The notes below the pieces were generated by a model, which saw only the letters and a list, made by a program, of their open reading frames with translations, made no database searches and was not told the DNA's origin. A stretch of 64,000 nucleotides of DNA from an uncultured Clostridia bacterium (GTDB lineage: Bacteria > Bacillota > Clostridia > Christensenellales > Borkfalkiaceae): assembly GCA_947623655.1 (NCBI GenBank), contig CANQHG010000005.1, forward strand, positions 1-64,000, in the 5' to 3' direction. Position numbers and translations under genes: made by a program. Numbering within the stretch: the stretch's first letter is position 1; every line of letters starts with the position of its first letter. This document shows, in pieces, positions 63,901 through 64,000 of this stretch.

Positions 63901-64000
63901 GGTCGCATTCTCGATCTCATATACACCATTATTGATGTAGAGACCTTCGTCGAGCTTGGCGCGAAGCATGTTCTTTCCCTCAAAGTTGACAGTGCCGGAG
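48961..64000 (-). CDS. Giant GLUG-motif beta-helix surface protein, N-terminal part beyond the window
   Basis: An open frame of more than 5012 codons that runs off the right edge; the in-frame ATG at 63969 is internal, because the frame continues through the last bases (SGTVNFEGKN). The protein is built of about 14 modules of roughly 350-430 residues. Each opens with a strand such as FAEIVNEGNSF, then WTPIGTS-PFSGTFDGNGHTI, then short GLUG-type ladders (GLFGYTNGATI, YVGGLVG). Module WTPIG sites are near 63690, 62890, 61230, 60140, 58970, 57965, 56955, 55985, 54750, 54040, 52950, 51590, 50650 and 49680. This predicts a very long right-handed beta-helix rod, as in adhesins. No LPXTG or other anchor is seen at the C-terminus (ending DMLIQFLAQNA). 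Three G8 tracts lie in the coding strand. Confidence 0.85.
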   Translation of the reverse strand, partial: SGTVNFEGKNMLRAKLDEGLYINNGVYEIENATGLQRFADMVSKTQSFYTAKFDSRPDTEGMQVKLLNDINIADLKDAEGNWLKSQDDNEYKYEYALIPIGADTTPLDAYGANTFKGTFDGGIYDAEGNLTGSHTITGLTSALFGYTDGATIENLNLKQVNVEGVSQVGGLINVANGGETKIIDVAVNGTITATHKGETDAQKNARSIGALVGAVASGATVTVAGVSFNGTIDNRYMTEDNEYDDLALLVYNCGLVGSVLKGDATDSWASGKNVFPAANVSVDYTLSHAEKPFTFEVNANILASGLMLTVGGSTSTLTNGEQASLVATVYTANGLVNVAKLVNGGVSFANQTVALGADIEMANVAWSGIGAEGKPFAGTFRGTGEKKNFMIAHLTGSLFGNLEGKVENLTLAEPNVATTAVVAATATNATIEGVAIEGGWVQSLNGATSVKPGDFAAAPFGFYSGTATVKSSKINVVFGVNDGVVFTAVIDEEGNADVDFVGLSALDVKTNEVNVINDEIFTLEGFEGKKATFSFSNLRFTGKSMLYLNNAFYTLRLENSYVDVQPAESNGDWQYNIGFINAKSQGTNVYRYFTVEVENNLVFGGGTNGFISSWMALGGKSYFTGNTFGSAEKPYNNTQEAVIKMIETVNAEDVSLTLTISKNTFYVSGEKKGGKDKFFAIDLHQNSGRAAAYSAYIMGNTMIDVTPEDAAETVPVYFLEVEEAYVDMGGNAQVYVTNDNKVFNGVEDTQGHIVGSADIYRRTYSGSTNPTKAYDFVGYNVVLDTDMNVLSGDFFLGDDDCIMPDGTYQSGDRDKFLMNVMLLFTHVAAGATENVHIVLADDFGRTLADLLDEDEDNNVTAIDDNIYYIYSVPTGLNSFAALVNGGFNFSEKTVKPATSAASAPDNYTLDLSVYTADAPWTPIGTSDHPFNGTFDGSYTLDKVSEGGVPYTVAGLNWIIKGLKYSGTSDLAGLFGYTNGATLSNFELNGFEFKLDENATSRDTGALVAHAKDTTITGINVAASTFNGYLGNVGAVAGSIEASSVSDVTVNSVTIATNDTPNVGAVVGVAKDGCTLSEIYVGGSMQNGNFVKAEGDQGVSVAGSAAVGGVVGLADGNITVGTAEAPVWSAANVKASAVTEANYLQIGGIIGALTATSADTACTIKNAHFNGSFKRVGWSSSSSTSYANYGLVGDYTTTQTGTLTIKDSTLNVVHDENGQFVQDTKWNADGEVTSEYQIMGIEGLKFFRDQVNGGNSYAESFPDHKTIKRETVHLMADIDLENQSWTPIGNDSDVAINGAPKAVFSGIFTAYKEAEEGTEGTPIEVDGKDSGYTLNPNAYTISNLLILGHNEHTEAEACVGGNSMGLFGRTSRAVIMDLNINGAKVVGHDGVGVVIGTGKATAFKNVTVANAFVKGHSYVGGLVGHNDCSEGVWDIGTEGYENNLVVGLEATAIPEKFMKDGGPIFNHGEKIGGLVGFSKGSEFVGNTVAEAKLTAYAEIGGLVGYNDGTAMEFTSNTVKNAVLTGKRDGYTETDPDGLAGYKVEYTHKDAKADQFIEWMVGNMFDAQAAEKGVNVEGGYFKNERDHVSTIYGVDKNAKGLVYDHDQWHILSLEGLQTFRTLINDRAPGSAKVTHNNHTVPEGFEGETVVLEDNIDLNPQVVASKTRRAPAGGVNWEPIGSQSNPFRGTFDGQGFTISNLNIESADHGYLGLFGNVRDDIYKSATCLQNFTLENVNINVENVDYVGAVAGYFGPTGGDAGRSLLSNVTVQGEVSIQTKGDFVGGIAGYINNSTLNKVTINAADNSIVKSEGKNDNGAQVGGIAGHVAQTLATEINTNLNVTGQWAGGLYACLDSYASTLTDVHVTANVTASTKYVGGLVGGIQYATGGYKLTISDSTFTGDLSTSDETVEDLASSGFIGAAINADESKNESSITESLANVTNMESELLQGKEGIFYGEIADFEGNIVKGYLIESAAGLKAFAEIVNGGHSFKDEIVALIKNIDLAGSETNPWTPIGNPTNRFLGMFDGMDHTISNVYLTGDKYVGLFGLVGWNDEEEVPDHQANPLLKNIVFGGKNEITITGAPSDKRTDAGLLVGYLAHATVENIRFSGTLTIDATEYQCGAIGGLVGASQSNTYSGISVKGVTITASNGICVGGVVGYSMNDRAYTDITVESVQLTAKYELGGVIGLVFTADATLTLSDITVKSAVLTLTTAENTSLVGGFVGGLVGNLEVSGNESEFTIYRGQSSEMLLNRGLIGGLGKIVGDSLEANLTVTSATVELTVGADENNLDFEMNYTWNSNSFETSKFKIYSAYGLTYFAELVNNGYSFAGETVTLAKNIDLGGVNWTPIGTSEKPFSGEFDGKEYTISGLKIESTTARNTTGLFGNLNGATVQSLTIDNVNINAPKAEYVGALASGITDSTVTNVTIHDATIVGGTWVGGVVGHMSGNSHVENCAVTVGTLSVQNYKLGGVVGFVAGEHTEAKVSGNTVGSVKLLALVQSEENADDGFGMVGGVVGGTDHKSDVTVSGNRLIDVTIDVSAIGIQGKTPKDGDLVETDFRIYERYTGALVPNSGLATYSGNTGSVTVIAPDALMMNKGLSGPCGTAEDEIPTFLDNDIEVIWNGLKAKDDGYYVSNEAGMKTFRDMVNGGHDFNGETVYLEKDVTLSGEWTPIGGSEFHDVQTNNGTTKVCDNPFKGTFDGQGYTVRGLLIGDGSLQHSVFKVGTLDYAGLFGYTDGNAVIKNVKLSNPVVSGKDSVGALVGHANDHTTIEGVEVIDPIVSGSTSIGGVVGGYFSSVWVKDVKVSGHIVIVGNYKVGGVVGGGYGNIQNATVEAGDLLSHIDGVAAVDENGIVSQLEGDNVGGIIGYTGEGDTYTYDGLTVKNISVMGSRKVGGAVGYYNRANNVTNPNSGFHITNVTVENVDVFGFCTDDYAKDNMANLFVGAVVGEFCSSVCGGMEHVSVKDVTVEALYTYPSGAQSGTKPSEVVGGTRAANGVLTLSDVTLENVTVNSNVQIDRIEGGRIREVSVSTPAQLVFVDNNHGDGELFPGAGEGLSFTINLLNDIDMDNVDPMTDAQGHEYNWVALNGHWVTLNGNGHTIKNMKVVADYEGKAGLFGYAGANNVNGLTIENFTAYGAQVGTFSGHSFDTQTITNSYLKGTVNLVWSVKNPVKDGADFTEKYCGVGAITGINGAGSSYGVTIDKDCVVTITFDSEFSSTFTNNGEYLVGYSAGEPNVGGAVNNGTLYVYEYGMSSADSTSNDPQFVLTYSEDFNGEYVIYNYEGLVYFRSLVNEKGTDFTGKTVALATDISLQNSEIGGGQSNWTPIGTGANPFYGTFDGNGHVISDLVNTSGESELGLFGYASQFEGQNNGTDKTATLKNLIIENVELKGDQHVAGLVGTLVYGSIENVTVRGSIKIEATTHAAGVVGLCYGTLKDVFVDGTPIENEPMALDATPNWNIHATQKVAGGIVGGFAGNSLSHLEAEHISVFVDGVNATQPDSTDVGYAGGIAGVVVDTANVTASDLRVDGVQVGAGTETANEAATQNAGALLGSVIGAMFTFEEGKSSYYVSSDTAIVNEAGEVVETEGDKTPEQGNNAPVVGGTFELPEEDVIWLDVQAEGGLVVVYKGPKGNKEGSTIQYVEVYTTEGLTEAANLVKYTTDYTSFPNKNIGIHIMNDIKNVQWSAYSIGNSSAPYGGVFEGNNHSIEIAYKAGLFGYLAPGAVVRNIKIESNPQKPSFGFFIQSPMLGTMVYVSREKPVIFENITVTGTVYNAPGVFVGEVISHDYETATVKEAEFKLTNCTNEAQLIVNNEASQPNRLVGLVAGNYGASIDFINCKSTGNMQLETTTSGNGCHAAGILGYSMRCDGSRADDGKDHGDVKFQVRFLHCANTGSITIKRTGGSGAFNVGGIISTEQGGSSYYFEDCVNTGALTANDGLGGPNVGGIIGRQNGSYPTQLINCSNTGNLEGISTVGGVNVGGLVGFKDGGAELVVRGATVSGVMTATEAITTGYAGAFIGDGSTGTTVNDSSACVMLNAKNAAHPENYFLFGGASKIPDTVKVTNTTLTLVLEKDEDGTAGYTHSMHWDGDGNYVDEGYHIYTLGGLEAFRDSVNEGNTYAGATILLEAGFDLGGEDAPWAPIGFSNPEESAPFAEIFDGQGYKLTNLYVTNLAPQNQYNQQLGLFGSVRSATIRNLTIENAYVFHNNDTHCVAVLVGESFPGAHISNITVKGTVVVKGFQYTGGIIGKGYVNVDNCRVEASEGSYVENNWQYAGGIAGWLGEDGSSISGCYTNINIRVTKAGYSAIGAVSGIAQANNLIENCTIDGVTLTVERVFSKDDEDSNGVGAIAGRGENNVTLRGNSGEVTVITDKSVRLNYHGFIGNAKNNVPLTGLTLENNDLKINWNGLVMNGDQWTINDLKGLTTFAEIVNEGNNCLDVTVTLTDDIDLDNKEWTPIASKDSQVTFAGTFDGNNYTISHLNVPHGQDGGDAIRTNEQAGLFGSANGSTIKNLTIDGATVTAGRYAGALAGVSNNATLENIHIKNATVNGAHFVAALTGYAHSGLILRNCSVEGCTVNGVAYVDEAPNNNYNTGDKIGGFVGQVSGDTLIITGCTISDTTIRAWRDVGAIAGMLNNDGTITGNTITGVTIYVDHSNAEKNQAPNATLRYGEVFGRYETGVASEQEEAMKAVNDVKDVTIEFVGIDAKINETYYTTLQEAFRAVKEGETVELLNDLTVTSDDLQTYTWYQSTTKYTYTTFIDLYFRNHDDAQGNNYNGAVPANFTFDGKGHTITSKLAMNAGYLFYFGPQNGVTFKNFTIEGDARCAFYIQDDTKNFTFDSVNVRGNYYILLWLNSNPEVTLKNCNIENTADNTQNRTLWNGDGIVHLVHTTIDSIAANFYVTLEDKDEEGNWTNAAGTLKGLDGEVGPNEHAWGRVYVDKDSVLTDGAFQPWLYGAAIFEDETMPQSWGWTSIALTAELLASEKLPGLKYQTEKQQPETLWFANTADADMLIQFLAQNA
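54053..54060 (-). repeat. G8 homopolymer tract 1 in the giant gene
   Basis: Eight C on the plus strand (G8 on the coding strand), encoding the Gly-Gly-Gly stretch directly before the WTPIG strand of a module. Slippage by one base would end translation early. Confidence 0.9.
56973..56980 (-). repeat. G8 homopolymer tract 2 in the giant gene
   Basis: Eight G on the coding strand at DLGGVNW, the same relative place in another module. Confidence 0.9.
58986..58993 (-). repeat. G8 homopolymer tract 3 in the giant gene
   Basis: Eight G on the coding strand at AGGVNW, again right before the module WEPIG strand. Confidence 0.9.

Noticed and set aside
48961..64000. Repeats of the giant gene considered as CRISPR or DNA tandem repeats
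   Set aside because: The similarity is at protein level with divergent DNA; units are about 1.1-1.3 kb and unequal, with no fixed spacers.

Overview
This window is chromosomal DNA of an endospore-forming, low-cysteine-anchored Firmicute of the class Clostridia (inference). The evidence is the spoIIGA-sigE-sigG cluster, spoVAD-spoVAE, a YlmC/YmxH-type sporulation protein, many lipobox proteins, and Gram-positive style promoters and Shine-Dalgarno sites. The density of uncharacterised membrane and surface proteins fits an uncultured gut Clostridia lineage, but no rRNA is present and I cannot place it further. I see no prophage, insertion sequence, CRISPR array or plasmid gene, so this looks like vertically inherited chromosome with two accessory surface-protein regions.

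Layout. (1) 1-16119, minus strand: one tightly packed run read right to left, sbcD, sbcC, an acetyl-xylan-esterase-like protein, a DUF951 protein, signal peptidase I, DegV, a membrane protein, oligoendopeptidase F, dnaB, the Sua5/TsaC tRNA-modification gene, a low-molecular-weight tyrosine phosphatase, rpiB, a DUF1538 membrane protein, a tandem P-II-like regulator and a peptidase S51, ending at tRNA-Leu. Overlaps and gaps of 1-53 bp suggest extensive co-transcription. (2) 16259-24600: a DnaD-like replication protein, a small regulated-promoter/terminator island, YlmC, a beta-CASP/MBL hydrolase paired with a putative PD-(D/E)XK protein, 3-methyladenine glycosylase, an HxlR regulator divergent from a 55-residue ferredoxin, an AbrB-ABC transporter operon and a GNAT. 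(3) 24597-29164: tRNA-Arg, spoIIGA-sigE-sigG with tandem Spo0A boxes upstream, a cupin, a YjdF-like membrane protein, a DnaA-box cluster and a TetR regulator. (4) 29183-40256: a glycan-related surface region with a GH5 lipoprotein, a double-anchored GH3 with swapped domains, a beta-helix lipoprotein and a 1219-residue modular lipoprotein. (5) 40452-48703: spoVAE, spoVAD, a Wzz-like membrane protein, tsaD, prfB and secA. (6) 48961 to the right edge: one open reading frame of more than 5000 codons encoding a GLUG-type beta-helix surface protein that continues beyond the window.

The parts work together in recognisable ways. SecA and signal peptidase I would export and process the lipoproteins and the giant protein. 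TsaC and TsaD act in the same tRNA t6A pathway. SbcCD, Tag, DnaB and the DnaD-like protein handle DNA replication and repair. Spo0A boxes placed 10 bp apart occur both before spoIIGA and before the Wzz-like gene, hinting at shared sporulation-stage control. The most unusual items are the giant repeat protein with three G8 tracts, the leaderless promoter of the beta-helix lipoprotein, the orphan double-palindrome promoter at 17959-18022, an SbcC without a zinc hook, and an esterase whose nucleophile serine is replaced by arginine. All functional calls come from reading translated sequence and motifs; no database search was possible.
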